Assembly (NCBI GenBank): GCA_964564545.1
Contig: CAZMBP010000071.1
Coordinates: 21,081-85,080 of the forward strand
Direction: 5' to 3'
DNA: 64,000 nt
Source of the DNA: CAJQQY01 sp964564545
GTDB lineage: Bacteria > Bacteroidota > Bacteroidia > Chitinophagales > Saprospiraceae
The first letter of the stretch is position 1. Each line of letters starts with the position of its first letter. Both the position numbers and the translations under genes were made by a program. Below the pieces are notes generated by a model. It had not been told where the DNA came from and made no database searches. It saw nothing but the letters and a program-made list of their open reading frames with translations. This document shows positions 53,351 to 62,965 of the stretch, in pieces.

Positions 53351-54307
53351 TTAATTCCAGCCAAGCAGTTTCCTTTCATTCCAATAATTCTCTGGAGAAA
53401 CTTTTAGTTCCTTTAAAATTTCTACATCATTTTCATCCAATTCAAATTGGGTTGCCTTAAGGTTATCTGACAAATGCTGTTCGTTAGCAGCACCACTTAA
53501 TACTTTAAAAACGGGAATACTATCTATACAAAATCGAAGTGCAATAGCATCAACTCCCACTCCATATTTCTCTGCTAGATCATTTAGTATTTTAAAAGTT
53601 CTTGCATAATGAGAATATTTTTCGTTTGGAAAAACTCGACCATTAGCCAACGCTTCCTTGATGACTAATCTTTTATTTTGATTTGAAAACTGGTCAGAAA
53701 TATCAGCAAGACTTTGGTCAAAAATATTGTAGGTGACTTGAAAGACATCAAATAAAGAATTGCCATCCACCTCAACATCCAAGGCTCTATTAATTACCTC
53801 GACTTGATTGGCTCCAGTAGTTGAGAGTCCCATTAGGATACCATGTTTATTTTTAAATTCTGCTAAACGATGAAGAATATTTTCGTTTTCCAAAACACCA
53901 GTTTCGAAAGTAGCAGAATGAATTTGGTAAGTAGTAAGCAAAGGCAACAACGTTTTTGACTGCTCCCATTGCTCATTTAATTTTTCCAAAGAATGTTCTT
54001 TCACTTCATGTTGCTTTGCAGTTGGGTCAAAATTAGCCACATAGGTATATCCCCATTTTGTAGCAACTTCAATAGAAGCATCATCTTTTTGTGCAATCCA
54101 ATCTATGAGCAATTGCTCTGCCATCCCATAACCTGGTGCTGTATCAAAATATCGAATACCTTGATCGTAAGCAGTATCCAACATTTCCAATCCTTTTTTC
54201 CGAAAGTCATCAAAAGAAAATTCAGTTGTAGCTTCCTGCCTAATATTGATATATTGGGGACGGCCAATTGCAGCTGTGCCCAATCCTATTTTTTGAATTT
54301 TAGTCAT
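53351..54307 (-). CDS. aldo/keto reductase
   Basis: A 318-residue NAD(P)H-dependent aldo/keto reductase without signal peptide. IGLGTAAIGRPQYI (7-20) opens the barrel. Asp and Tyr of the tetrad are in FDTAPGYGMAEQ (about 54-65), Lys in VATKWGY (about 81-87) and His in YQIHSATF (about 127-134). VLSGAANEQHLSDNL near 282 binds the cofactor phosphate or ribose. Substrate is unknown; the sequence is like the fucose/pyridoxal-type dehydrogenases only in general. It begins 45 bp after the MscS gene on the same strand. Confidence 0.88.
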   Translation of the reverse strand: MTKIQKIGLGTAAIGRPQYINIRQEATTEFSFDDFRKKGLEMLDTAYDQGIRYFDTAPGYGMAEQLLIDWIAQKDDASIEVATKWGYTYVANFDPTAKQHEVKEHSLEKLNEQWEQSKTLLPLLTTYQIHSATFETGVLENENILHRLAEFKNKHGILMGLSTTGANQVEVINRALDVEVDGNSLFDVFQVTYNIFDQSLADISDQFSNQNKRLVIKEALANGRVFPNEKYSHYARTFKILNDLAEKYGVGVDAIALRFCIDSIPVFKVLSGAANEQHLSDNLKATQFELDENDVEILKELKVSPENYWNERKLLGWN

Positions 54308-54352
54308 CTAAAAGTGGGTTGTATTTTTTGTGATTTTTAAAACCTGAATTCT

Positions 54353-55597
54353 CTAGCTGACTAATTTATTAAAATCTCTGCCACTAGGATTTTGAAATAA
54401 TTGCAAATCAAATTCTGGAATAACAGCTAATATATGATCAAAAATATTAGCCTGAATAGTTTCATATTTTGCCCATTCTTTATCTTTACTAAATACATAA
54501 ATTTCAATAGGTAAGCCTTTATCAGTTGGAGCAAGTTGCCTGACTAAAAATGTCATTTCATGATTAATCCTAGGGTGATTGATTAAATAAGCTTGTACGT
54601 ATGCACGAAATGTTCCAATATTAGTCATCCTTCTTCCATTCACTAGTACAGAGGTATCCACATGTTTTTCCTTATTATATTCTTCCATCTCTGTTTTCAT
54701 TCTTTCAATGTAATCAGAGATATATTGAATCTTACTAAATCGATCTAGCATTTCCTCTGTACAAAATTGGATAGTATTCATATCTATATTTATCGAACGT
54801 TTGATTCTACGACCACCCGATTCAGACATCCCTCGCCAATTCTTAAACGATTCAGAAATTAAAGCATAGGTAGGAATAGTTGTAATCGTTTTATCCCAAT
54901 TTTGAACCTTGACCGTGGTCAAAGCTATTTCAAGTATTTCACCATCAGCACCATATTTAGGCATTGAAATCCAGTCCCCTTGTGCAACCATTTGATTAGC
55001 TGATAATTGTATCCCTGCTACAAAACCCAAAATTGAATCCTTAAAAATAAACATCAAGACTGCTGAAAGCGCCCCTAAACTACTGAATAAATAAATCGGC
55101 GTTTTATCCAACAATATGGAAATGATAAATATGACACAAATAAAATAGATAATTATTTTAGCAACCTGAACCAACCCCTTTATGGGGACTCTATTAGAAA
55201 TATCATGAGTGTTATAAATATCTAATGAAGCATTCAGAAACGAATCAATTGCTAAAATGCTCATGGCAATCATATAGATTAAAACTATTCCATTAATTAA
55301 GGATATCCACGTATCATAACCTTCTAAAGGAATATCAATAAATGCGTAAGTCACTATAGCAGGTGCTAAGAAGGCAAGGCGATTGAATACTTTTTTTCTT
55401 AAAAAAATATCGTCCCATAAGGTAGCAGTCCGACTAATAATGGCGGTTAATCCTCTTTCAGTAAAATACTTCGCCAGTAAATAGGCAATAAGACTTAAAA
55501 TAAAAATTAACGCTACAACTATACCTCGAGATAACAAGTCTGCTGTAGATAAATCTACCCCTTGGTTGAGTATCCAGTTTTTAATAATTTCAAGCAT
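54353..55597 (-). CDS. YbdG-type MscS family mechanosensitive channel
   Basis: A 414-residue inner-membrane channel with about five transmembrane helices (about 24-45, 65-85, 95-115, 135-160 and 165-190), the last being the pore helix followed by FKDSILGFVAGIQLSAN. The MscS beta domain follows: QMVAQGDWISMPKYGADGEI, then VKVQNWDKTITTIPTYAL and ESFKNWRGMSESGGRRIKRS, which are YbdG hallmarks. The insert in the C-terminal vestibule (about 300-340) also fits YbdG/YnaI-type. It should gate on membrane tension during hypo-osmotic shock. Next to it on the other strand is a secreted phospholipase D gene. Confidence 0.9.
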   Translation of the reverse strand: MLEIIKNWILNQGVDLSTADLLSRGIVVALIFILSLIAYLLAKYFTERGLTAIISRTATLWDDIFLRKKVFNRLAFLAPAIVTYAFIDIPLEGYDTWISLINGIVLIYMIAMSILAIDSFLNASLDIYNTHDISNRVPIKGLVQVAKIIIYFICVIFIISILLDKTPIYLFSSLGALSAVLMFIFKDSILGFVAGIQLSANQMVAQGDWISMPKYGADGEILEIALTTVKVQNWDKTITTIPTYALISESFKNWRGMSESGGRRIKRSINIDMNTIQFCTEEMLDRFSKIQYISDYIERMKTEMEEYNKEKHVDTSVLVNGRRMTNIGTFRAYVQAYLINHPRINHEMTFLVRQLAPTDKGLPIEIYVFSKDKEWAKYETIQANIFDHILAVIPEFDLQLFQNPSGRDFNKLVS

Positions 55598-55703
55598 TGG
55601 GTTTTCAAATTTGATTTTAAAAATTTATACTAATACGGTTATTTTCAAATCCATACTCCTCTAGGAAAATCTAACAGAATCTTAATAATAATAAAAACTA
55701 AAG

Positions 55704-55711
55704 CAAAGGTA
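55704..55711 (-). promoter_or_regulatory. candidate -7 box for the MscS gene
   Basis: The minus strand reads TACCTTTGC, the same as the box of the photolyase gene, 107 nt upstream of the MscS ATG. No clear -33 TTTG is seen. Confidence 0.35.
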
Positions 55712-55857
55712 ATCAATCCTTTAGCTAGAAAGGATAAACCCCTTGCAAAAGTATATTAGTCACCTAAACAAGGTAACAAAAGTCAATAGTTGAATATCGA
55801 GAAATGCCTAGCTTGAGCAAAAATATGAGTATTGTTCTAAACCATTAAATAATTGCT

Positions 55858-57219
55858 GTGATTCATATACAAAAAAAATCATTCAAAAAAAGTATTAGTG
55901 TACACCTCTTTTTTTTACTGTTTTGCATTTTATTGCCACATCAAATGTTGGCTGATAAGTGGAAATTCCTAGATGATGAAAAGGATGCACTTCAATGTAG
56001 ATTTGATCTTATCCAACAAGCTGAACATGAAATTCTCCTCTCCTATTTTATTTTTGAAGACGACGAAGTAGGTAAAGCAATTTTGCATCTTTTAGTTGAA
56101 GCTGCTCAAGAAAGAGGTGTGAAAATAAAAATCATGTTAGACGGGCACAATTACAAAGTCAGTAAAAAAATTCGAGCCTATCTAGCTTCCCAAGGTGTTG
56201 AGCTGAGAAAGTTTCGAGTAAAAAGGTTAGGCAAATTTGGTTTATTCAGAGGTCTCCATGAAAAGATGTTGATCGTCGATAGCAAGTGGTTAATTACAGG
56301 AGGACGGAATATACAAGATAAATACTATGGACTTGATGGCAAATATAACTTTAAAGACTTGGACGTATTAGTAGAGGGTGATAAAGTTTGCAAGGATGCC
56401 CGCTTTCATTTTTTTGAATCTTGGTATAATCCCAAGGTTTCTTATCCTTTAAAGTTTTCCAAAAGGCATATCAGAAAACAAGAATCGGTACCTGCCACAT
56501 TGGAAGCTGCATATAAACAAACTTCTTTGAATTTCCCGAAAGGATATAATCCTAAATTATTTTGGCTAGAAAATGCTTTCCTAACGGAAAACCCAATATC
56601 AATTATCCATGATGATTTATATGTATTAAAAGATTCTATTTATGTAAAGTCTGACCTTAAAGATAATAAGTGTACCAAAGAATTGATTAAACTAATGAGT
56701 ACAGCTGAAAATCAAATCATCATCCAAAACCCATATTTTATTCCTACACCTACTTGGGAAAAATTCTTTGAGGAGGCACAAAAAAAAGGTATTGAGATAA
56801 CTGTACTTGTCAACTCTAACCAAAGCAACGATATGGTTATTTACCAAGCAGCTTATTTGAATCGTAGAAAAACACTTCTCAATTTAGGTTTAAATATTTG
56901 GGAATATAACGGATCCCAAAAATTACATATAAAAAGCATAATCATCGATGGAAAAATATCAGTTGTAGGATCTTACAATTTTCATTACCCATCCGAAATC
57001 TTGAATACAGAGGTAATGGTTGTCGTGGAAGATGAAGCTATTGCTAATTATCACATGCAACTTATCAAGCAAAATATCAAAAACGCTTTTCGAATCAACA
57101 AAAATAATAAAGCAGAAATTCCTCCTGATCATCTTTATCGGAAGCCAAGTTGTAAGCGAAAAGTCTCCATATTTCTAGCTAGAATTACAATTGCACTTTG
57201 GTTGAATAGGTATCTATGA
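55858..57219 (+). CDS. secreted phospholipase D / cardiolipin-synthase-like protein
   Basis: The 453-residue protein starts at GTG 55858, needed to keep the signal peptide (LFFLLFCILLPHQMLAD, about 17-33). It has two HxKxxxxD phosphodiesterase motifs: HEKMLIVD (about 139-146, with GGRN downstream) and HIKSIIID (about 362-369, with GSYN downstream). The pair is diagnostic of the PLD superfamily (cardiolipin synthase, phosphatidyltransferases, nucleases). An N-terminal export signal suggests action in the periplasm. It is divergent from the MscS channel gene. Lipid or DNA substrate cannot be told from the sequence. Confidence 0.88.
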   Translation: MIHIQKKSFKKSISVHLFFLLFCILLPHQMLADKWKFLDDEKDALQCRFDLIQQAEHEILLSYFIFEDDEVGKAILHLLVEAAQERGVKIKIMLDGHNYKVSKKIRAYLASQGVELRKFRVKRLGKFGLFRGLHEKMLIVDSKWLITGGRNIQDKYYGLDGKYNFKDLDVLVEGDKVCKDARFHFFESWYNPKVSYPLKFSKRHIRKQESVPATLEAAYKQTSLNFPKGYNPKLFWLENAFLTENPISIIHDDLYVLKDSIYVKSDLKDNKCTKELIKLMSTAENQIIIQNPYFIPTPTWEKFFEEAQKKGIEITVLVNSNQSNDMVIYQAAYLNRRKTLLNLGLNIWEYNGSQKLHIKSIIIDGKISVVGSYNFHYPSEILNTEVMVVVEDEAIANYHMQLIKQNIKNAFRINKNNKAEIPPDHLYRKPSCKRKVSIFLARITIALWLNRYL

Positions 57220-57452
57220 TAATAAATTCTAGTGTCCTAACCATAAAAAAACAAGGGGCAAAAAAGTGTTATTTACCAGTAAACTAATTTGTCGAACTAG
57301 TGATTAAGACTTTACAACAATTTACAGAAGCTAGTGCGATTTTAACAAATATTTGCTACTATAAAAATCACTTTGGAAAAGGACTACTCCTTCTAAATTA
57401 ATTCATTAGTTTATCTCTTTGCAAAGTCAATAAATTTATATCTTAGTGATCG

Positions 57453-60398
57453 ATGAAACACCAATTAAAAAAATGGATTTCCTTATTTATTCTTTCCTGT
57501 CTTACAACATTTCTTGTAGCACAGAAGTATTCCTATATTCAGTATGATGCGACGCAAGGTGCTCCTTTTAATGAAGTATCTTCTACGCTACATGATGAAC
57601 AAGGTTTTCTATGGATAGGTAGTCCAAATGGATTATACCGATTTGATGGTATTACTTTTGAAAATATAGGAATCCATATCCAGAGTCAAAACATTCACCG
57701 ATTAGTCCAAAGTGATGGTAAAATAATTTTCATCAATGACACAGGAATACACCAAATAAGTAATTTATCATCAACTCCGACTGTCTCCACAATTATTGAA
57801 GGAAGCATCATCGAATCTGATACGCTTCCCTTTTATCCAAATAGTCTTTTATGTACAAAAAGTAAAGAAATTTGGATAAGTCAATCCAATCATTCCGTTG
57901 GAAATTTACAGCAAGATACTTTCATTACCTACCCTTTTTCTTCAACCGACAAACCTTATAAAATTGAGTTGAGAGAAGATGCCAATGGAAATATTTGGGC
58001 ATTAAGTCCACTTGATGGTCTGTTTCTTTTTGATCGATCCAAGAATAATTTTGTGAAAAAATTAAATATCAAAAATGGTCAAGCACTATTTATTAATGAA
58101 TCGCAGTTTCTGATTGGAGGAGATAACCTTTATCAATATTCACTAAGAAAAAATAATAAACTCCGACTCCAGCGAACTATTTTTTTAGAAGATGATAGTT
58201 TCACTAGCATTTATCTAGGTGAAAATAATCAATACATTATTGGTACTCAAAATGGAAAATTATATTACTTACAAGATTTAAAAAGTCAATTAAAAACAGT
58301 CTATGGTGCCAATGAAGCACATCGAGTAGAAGAATTGGATTTTGGAAGGATCAATGAAATTTATGCTAGCACCGACAGTCTTTCAAATAATAAAAACCTG
58401 TGGATTAGTTCCAAATCTGGACTTTGGTTACTCAAGCAAACCATGTTTGAAATAGTATTCAATTTACCCAAAAATAATCCAATTGGAGTTGCCTTAAATA
58501 GTAAGGGAAATGCTTATGTTCCCTTAAATGGATTATATGAAATTTCTTTGGGTAAAGAAGAATTTGTTGCCCGACAAATAAATAAAGATAACCAAATAAC
58601 TGCAGTCGCTACTGACCTTTCAGATGACCTTTGGGTATGTACAGCATCACCCAAGGTGGAATTATTAAAGTATCACAACAATACAATTACAAATCGCTAT
58701 TCCTTTTCTGATCGAGGAGAGGATATCTTTTATCTTTTATCTGATAGCAAAAAAAATCTTTGGTTTTGTCAATCTCCTTCTGATAAACCAATAATTGGTG
58801 TTGGAAAAATTAATGCAAACGGTACTGTTCAACTTTATGATGAAACCAAAGGATTTGCCAGCCGAGTTTTAGTCATCAAAGAAAGTAATCGAGGAGAAAT
58901 ATATGCTGCAGGTATTGGAGAGAACAGTTATTTGTATCATTATAATTCACAGGAGGAACGATTTGAAAACTTAAGTCTTCCCCTACCCTTCGAGTCTTTC
59001 GAAAACTTTGAAGTGCACGATTTAACTATCGATGATAGAGGTGTAGTTTGGTTGGCATCTACAGAAGGTTTGCTCCGATACGATTCTGAAAAAATCACTT
59101 TGATTCAAAATGAAATTTTAAAACAAGAAGAAGTCCGAGGCGTAACTCATATTGGAGATGAAAATATTTGGGTGGCAACTGCCACCAATGGAATTGTTTT
59201 TCTTCAAAAAAATAATTCTACTCAAATAAGTGAAACCGCAGGACTTCCAGCTTCCATTAATGCTTACCGTTGCATCAAAGCTGATAAGAATGGAAGAATA
59301 TGGGCAGGGACTACCGAAGGTTTAGTTTACTCTCGAATAACTGGTGAAACGTTACCTTATTCAAATACTCCCCGAATCAAACAAGTTTTAATTGACCAAA
59401 AGAAGCCAAAAAAAGAATCTGATGAAAAGATAACCTTTCATGAAAATAGTCAATTAGAGTTATCAATCACCAATTTATTTTTTCCCTCTAGAAATATTCA
59501 ATACCAGTATCGCTTAATTCCAAAAGAAGAAAAAGATATTTTATTGGAAGAGTATTATTGGCAATCAAATAATTATAACAATATAATTACATTAAAAAAT
59601 ATTGAAGTAGGAAATTACATTTTAGAAATAAGAGCAAGACAGCCTGACGGTTTTTTTTGGAGTTTGCCATTAGCAATACAACTGAAAGTTATTAAACCTT
59701 GGTTTCTTAAACGTTGGTTTTTATATCCAGTTATAGCTTCTCTATTATTACTCGTAGGTTATTATTTTAGAGTTCAAATGAGGAGAAGGATTAATCATTT
59801 GCAAGAGATTTTAAATTTTGCTCAAAAGAAATTAGCCGAAAGTGAATCGTTGCTTAATCAAAAAATAATTGAATTTGACGTTCAGCAAGAAGAGTTAGCT
59901 AATGCCACTTCAAATATTCATACGTTAGAATTATTTGTGAAATTTATTCCCAAAAAAGCAAGTTGGAATGATATCATTAATGCCATGGCCAAAGCAGTAG
60001 ATGAACCAAATGACATTCATGCATTTGAAATTTGCTTTATCAAAAACCATGAAATCTACCATAAAGGTTACTCTAATAAAGAAAAGGGAGGGTTTACATT
60101 CCGTGGTAAACCATTCAACCCCAAAACTAGTTTGACCTCTTGGGCTATTGCCAACCACAAGGAGGTGCTTATCAATGATTTTGATAAAGAACATGTCATG
60201 TTTATTCAAAGAAAAAAGGCTTACCGTTTTAAGTCATTAGCTTTTGTCCCTTTTTATTTAAAGAATAATCAATCAGCCGCCTTGTGTGTCTACAATACTA
60301 AAAAAAATGCTTTTGATAAAAATGACATCACTATGCTTAGAATTTTAACTCGATTTATTATTTCATCTGCTCAACAAGAAATTAGTAAAACCGTATGA
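57453..60398 (+). CDS. two-component-type propeller sensor ending in a GAF domain, no kinase
   Basis: The 981-residue protein has a signal peptide (1-23), about twelve Reg_prop-type units (for example DEQGFLWIGSPNGLYRFDG at 49, DDRGVVWLASTEGLLRYDS and DKNGRIWAGTTEGLVYSR) forming two propellers (about 30-640), and a Y_Y_Y domain (about 640-755; NIQYQYRLIPKEEK ... NYILEIRARQPDG). A single TM helix (about 760-780) follows, then a coiled coil (about 785-835) and a C-terminal GAF domain (about 840-975). Usually this architecture ends in a histidine kinase; none is present. It overlaps the GluR0-like channel gene by 4 bp (ATGA). Confidence 0.85.
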   Translation: MKHQLKKWISLFILSCLTTFLVAQKYSYIQYDATQGAPFNEVSSTLHDEQGFLWIGSPNGLYRFDGITFENIGIHIQSQNIHRLVQSDGKIIFINDTGIHQISNLSSTPTVSTIIEGSIIESDTLPFYPNSLLCTKSKEIWISQSNHSVGNLQQDTFITYPFSSTDKPYKIELREDANGNIWALSPLDGLFLFDRSKNNFVKKLNIKNGQALFINESQFLIGGDNLYQYSLRKNNKLRLQRTIFLEDDSFTSIYLGENNQYIIGTQNGKLYYLQDLKSQLKTVYGANEAHRVEELDFGRINEIYASTDSLSNNKNLWISSKSGLWLLKQTMFEIVFNLPKNNPIGVALNSKGNAYVPLNGLYEISLGKEEFVARQINKDNQITAVATDLSDDLWVCTASPKVELLKYHNNTITNRYSFSDRGEDIFYLLSDSKKNLWFCQSPSDKPIIGVGKINANGTVQLYDETKGFASRVLVIKESNRGEIYAAGIGENSYLYHYNSQEERFENLSLPLPFESFENFEVHDLTIDDRGVVWLASTEGLLRYDSEKITLIQNEILKQEEVRGVTHIGDENIWVATATNGIVFLQKNNSTQISETAGLPASINAYRCIKADKNGRIWAGTTEGLVYSRITGETLPYSNTPRIKQVLIDQKKPKKESDEKITFHENSQLELSITNLFFPSRNIQYQYRLIPKEEKDILLEEYYWQSNNYNNIITLKNIEVGNYILEIRARQPDGFFWSLPLAIQLKVIKPWFLKRWFLYPVIASLLLLVGYYFRVQMRRRINHLQEILNFAQKKLAESESLLNQKIIEFDVQQEELANATSNIHTLELFVKFIPKKASWNDIINAMAKAVDEPNDIHAFEICFIKNHEIYHKGYSNKEKGGFTFRGKPFNPKTSLTSWAIANHKEVLINDFDKEHVMFIQRKKAYRFKSLAFVPFYLKNNQSAALCVYNTKKNAFDKNDITMLRILTRFIISSAQQEISKTV

Positions 60399-61477
60399 AA
60401 TCATTTTTTCAACTATTTTTCTTTTTGTGTTTTATCCTTGGGAGTGCATCTTCATTAGATGGACAAACGGATACTTTGTCCATCGGAATTCATATCAACC
60501 CTCCTTTTGTCATCAAAAAAGACCATCAGGTTTATGAAGGATTAAGTATCGAATTATGGGAAAACATTGCACGCAAATCTCAGATCAAGTTTCGTTATGT
60601 GGAATACTCTGACATCATAGGTATTTTAAAAGGTTTGGAATATCAAGAAATAGACGTGACCATAAATCCAATGGATGTGAACGAATTGCGAGTACAAAAA
60701 TTCGAAATGACCCAACCCTATTTTATTTCAAGTATTGGTGTGGCTATTCCTGCCTTGAATCGAAATCCAGTTGCGGTAGTCATCAGAAATATTTTCTCAT
60801 TCGCATTTCTCCAGATCGTCTTTTTATTAGTCTTCATTATTTTTGTGTTTGGTTTTTTCCTTTGGTTAGCGGAACGTAGGAAAAATAGATTCCAATTTCG
60901 TCCTGGCATCATGGGGTTGTTAGATGGACTTTGGTGGTCGGCAGTTACGATGACTACGGTGGGTTATGGGGATAAAGCGCCGAAAACTAATTTGGGAAAA
61001 ACCATTGCAATTGTATGGATGTTCACAGCGGTAATTATCATTTCGAGTTTTACTGCAGGGATTGCTTCAACGCTAACCCTAAGTAGTTTGCAAACTGAAA
61101 TCAAAAGTGAGGAAGACATTCGATTAGTTGAAACAATTGCAACTGTTGGCGCATCTTCAGGCGAAGAATATTTATTGCAAGAAAAAATTCCAATCAATAA
61201 CCTTTTTGCTTCTCCTATTTTAGGACTTCGTTCACTTGCTAAGCAGGAAAGTGATGTCCTACTTTTTGATCGAACAATATTACAATACTACATTAGTAGA
61301 CTTTCCTTAGAAGAAAAAGTCAAATTACTTCCTATCTCTTTGAAAGAGCATTATCAAAGTTTTATGTTACCCAAAAACCACCCTGCATTTGATTTAATCA
61401 ATTTTGGCTTAGTGAGAGAAATTCAAGAATCGAGTTGGGAGGAGTTACAACAGAAGTATTATGTGAAGGGGAAATAA
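60395..61477 (+). CDS. GluR0-like ligand-gated potassium channel
   Basis: The 360-residue protein has the S1-M1-pore-M2-S2 layout of prokaryotic ionotropic glutamate receptors. After the signal peptide (1-24) comes lobe S1 of a periplasmic amino-acid binding domain (about 26-125), with R99 in NELRVQKFEMTQPYF in the ligand carboxylate position. TM M1 is about 134-158. The pore loop has TMTTVGYGDKAP, with the K+ selectivity filter TVGYGD at 188-193. M2 is about 202-224 and lobe S2 runs to the end. It is translationally coupled to the propeller-GAF sensor (overlap ATGA), so the two should be made together. The ligand is unknown. Confidence 0.9.
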   Translation: MKSFFQLFFFLCFILGSASSLDGQTDTLSIGIHINPPFVIKKDHQVYEGLSIELWENIARKSQIKFRYVEYSDIIGILKGLEYQEIDVTINPMDVNELRVQKFEMTQPYFISSIGVAIPALNRNPVAVVIRNIFSFAFLQIVFLLVFIIFVFGFFLWLAERRKNRFQFRPGIMGLLDGLWWSAVTMTTVGYGDKAPKTNLGKTIAIVWMFTAVIIISSFTAGIASTLTLSSLQTEIKSEEDIRLVETIATVGASSGEEYLLQEKIPINNLFASPILGLRSLAKQESDVLLFDRTILQYYISRLSLEEKVKLLPISLKEHYQSFMLPKNHPAFDLINFGLVREIQESSWEELQQKYYVKGK

Positions 61478-61750
61478 GGGAAATGGATTTATTGATCGGT
61501 TGACCTTATTCAACATAAAAATGATAGGGAAAATTGAATTGCTAAATATGTCTTTTAAAGAAAAGTAATTATTAATTACTAAAAAATTAACTTCTTTTAA
61601 CCCTTCCCGCTCACATCCTCATTTTATTTAATAAAATCTTATCAGGTGTTTAACTCCAATTAACAGATGGAAACCTGCATCTTGCCGTTATATCATCCAA
61701 AGAAAACATAATAGAAACATTTCGTTTAAACACACTAAAACTTTGTAATT

Positions 61751-62464
61751 ATGAACACGGCAAAAAGAATTATCACAACAGCTTTCGCGCTTTTATTAGT
61801 TACCTATACTTTCGCTCAATTTTCTATAGGATTAAAAGGGGGCGTTAATATTGCAAATATTTCAACTCCAGAAATTAGTATATTTAATATTCCAGACATC
61901 CAAGCAAACAAATCATTTACCGTTGGTGCTGTTGCTGAATTTGGAATTATGAATGGTTTTGCCATTCAAACAGAAGCTAATTATACTCAGAAAGGATTTA
62001 CTATTAATGAAGGCATTCCTTTGGAGTTAGCTAATATTCCGTTGCCAGTTGGAGTAAAAGTGACGACTGATTTGAATTATATTGAGGTACCAGTATTGGC
62101 AAAATACAATTTTGGAAATGAAAAAGTTGGCGGTTATATTACTGCTGGACCTACGATGAGTTATGCTTCTCAAGGTCGATTTAGAACAGCTGCGAATTTT
62201 ATTATTGACTTTAATGTGATTGATCGAAAATTTGATTTTGACGATTTGAATATTTCTAAATTCGATATTGGAGCATCTATTGGGGCGGGAGGAACAGTTA
62301 ATGTTGGAGCTACGAAATTATTTATTGATGCTCGATATACTCATGGATTTAATAAAATGGATAATATTCCTGTGATCGATTTAGATTTTAGAAATAGAAA
62401 CTTTGCACTAACTACCGGATTTTTAATTCCATTGAACAAAGGTTATTCTAGACCTCGGGCTTAA
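61751..62464 (+). CDS. outer-membrane porin-like barrel protein (OMP_b-brl type)
   Basis: A 237-residue protein with signal peptide (1-22, ending YTFAQ). FSIGLKGGVNIANIS after the cleavage site is typical of the small outer-membrane beta-barrel family PF13568. Further strands include GFAIQTEANYTQKGFT, LNYIEVPVLAKYNFG, GYITAGPTMSYASQG and LFIDARYTHGFNKM, ending FALTTGFLIPL. It is an eight-strand barrel of unknown role. It has its own terminator at 62499-62536. Confidence 0.8.
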   Translation: MNTAKRIITTAFALLLVTYTFAQFSIGLKGGVNIANISTPEISIFNIPDIQANKSFTVGAVAEFGIMNGFAIQTEANYTQKGFTINEGIPLELANIPLPVGVKVTTDLNYIEVPVLAKYNFGNEKVGGYITAGPTMSYASQGRFRTAANFIIDFNVIDRKFDFDDLNISKFDIGASIGAGGTVNVGATKLFIDARYTHGFNKMDNIPVIDLDFRNRNFALTTGFLIPLNKGYSRPRA

Positions 62465-62498
62465 ATTGTTAAAGATTTTCTGAAGAATAACTAAATAA

Positions 62499-62536
62499 AA
62501 AAAGGTGCTGATCTTAATTGATTAGCACCTTTTTTA
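62499..62536. terminator. rho-independent terminator between convergent genes
   Basis: AAAAAGGTGCT (62499-62509) pairs with AGCACCTTTTT (62524-62534), and the stem extends inward by three more pairs. A and T runs on both sides suit both strands. Confidence 0.92.
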
Positions 62537-62543
62537 GATAGGC

Positions 62544-62558
62544 AGGTATCGGATACCT
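62544..62558. repeat. AGGTATCGGAT-type small palindrome
   Basis: AGGTATC (62544-62550) and GATACCT (62552-62558) form a perfect 7-bp palindrome around one base. The first 11 bases equal 8479-8489. In both places it comes a few bases after a terminator between convergent genes. Confidence 0.65.
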
Positions 62559-62574
62559 ATTATTTATAATTAGA

Positions 62575-62853
62575 TTAATTGGAAGAAAAATCTCCTCCAA
62601 AATCATCTTCATCTTCTTTCTTCCTATTGATCCACCAAAAATATGCGATTCCTCCTACCAACAAATATGGAGCAGAAAACATATATAGAATTCCAGTATT
62701 CAGTCCCTTCCCTGCTGTTCCACCGTCTTTAAGATTTTGTTCAGCAGATAATTTACACATTGGGCATTGCGCTTGAACATCATTTACAGAAGACATGTTC
62801 AATACAAATGCTAATGCGAAAAGGGAGCAATATTTTAAAAATTTATTTTTCAT
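62575..62853 (-). CDS. small membrane protein with CPMC motif
   Basis: A 92-residue protein from the ATG at 62853; the frame is open upstream, but this start gives a proper signal peptide (1-28, ending NDVQAQ). Right after the cleavage site is CPMCKLSAEQN, a CxxC pair. One TM helix (about 52-74, ending IAYFWWINRKK) and an acidic tail follow. It lies next to a DUF420 and an SCO family gene, so it may take part in copper or thiol handling during cytochrome oxidase assembly. No family name is certain. Confidence 0.65.
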   Translation of the reverse strand: MKNKFLKYCSLFALAFVLNMSSVNDVQAQCPMCKLSAEQNLKDGGTAGKGLNTGILYMFSAPYLLVGGIAYFWWINRKKEDEDDFGGDFSSN

Positions 62854-62902
62854 GATAATCTTATTTTCTGATTGAAAATCTAATGCAAAGATAATGGAAA
62901 AA

Positions 62903-62965
62903 CGTTCAACGACCAACGTTTTGCGTTTTGCGTTTTACGTTTTACGTTTTACGTTTTACGTTTTG
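62903..62965. repeat. nine-unit 7-nt tandem array (CGTTTTA/CGTTTTG)
   Basis: Strict heptamers CGTTCAA (62903), CGACCAA (62910), CGTTTTG (62917, 62924), CGTTTTA (62931, 62938, 62945, 62952) and CGTTTTG (62959-62965). It ends on the base before the DUF420 stop codon (62966-62968 on the other strand). Four identical adjacent units suggest recent slippage. Confidence 0.92.

Noticed and set aside
62903..62965. CRISPR array
   Set aside because: The units are 7 nt and directly adjacent, without spacers, and there are no cas genes.
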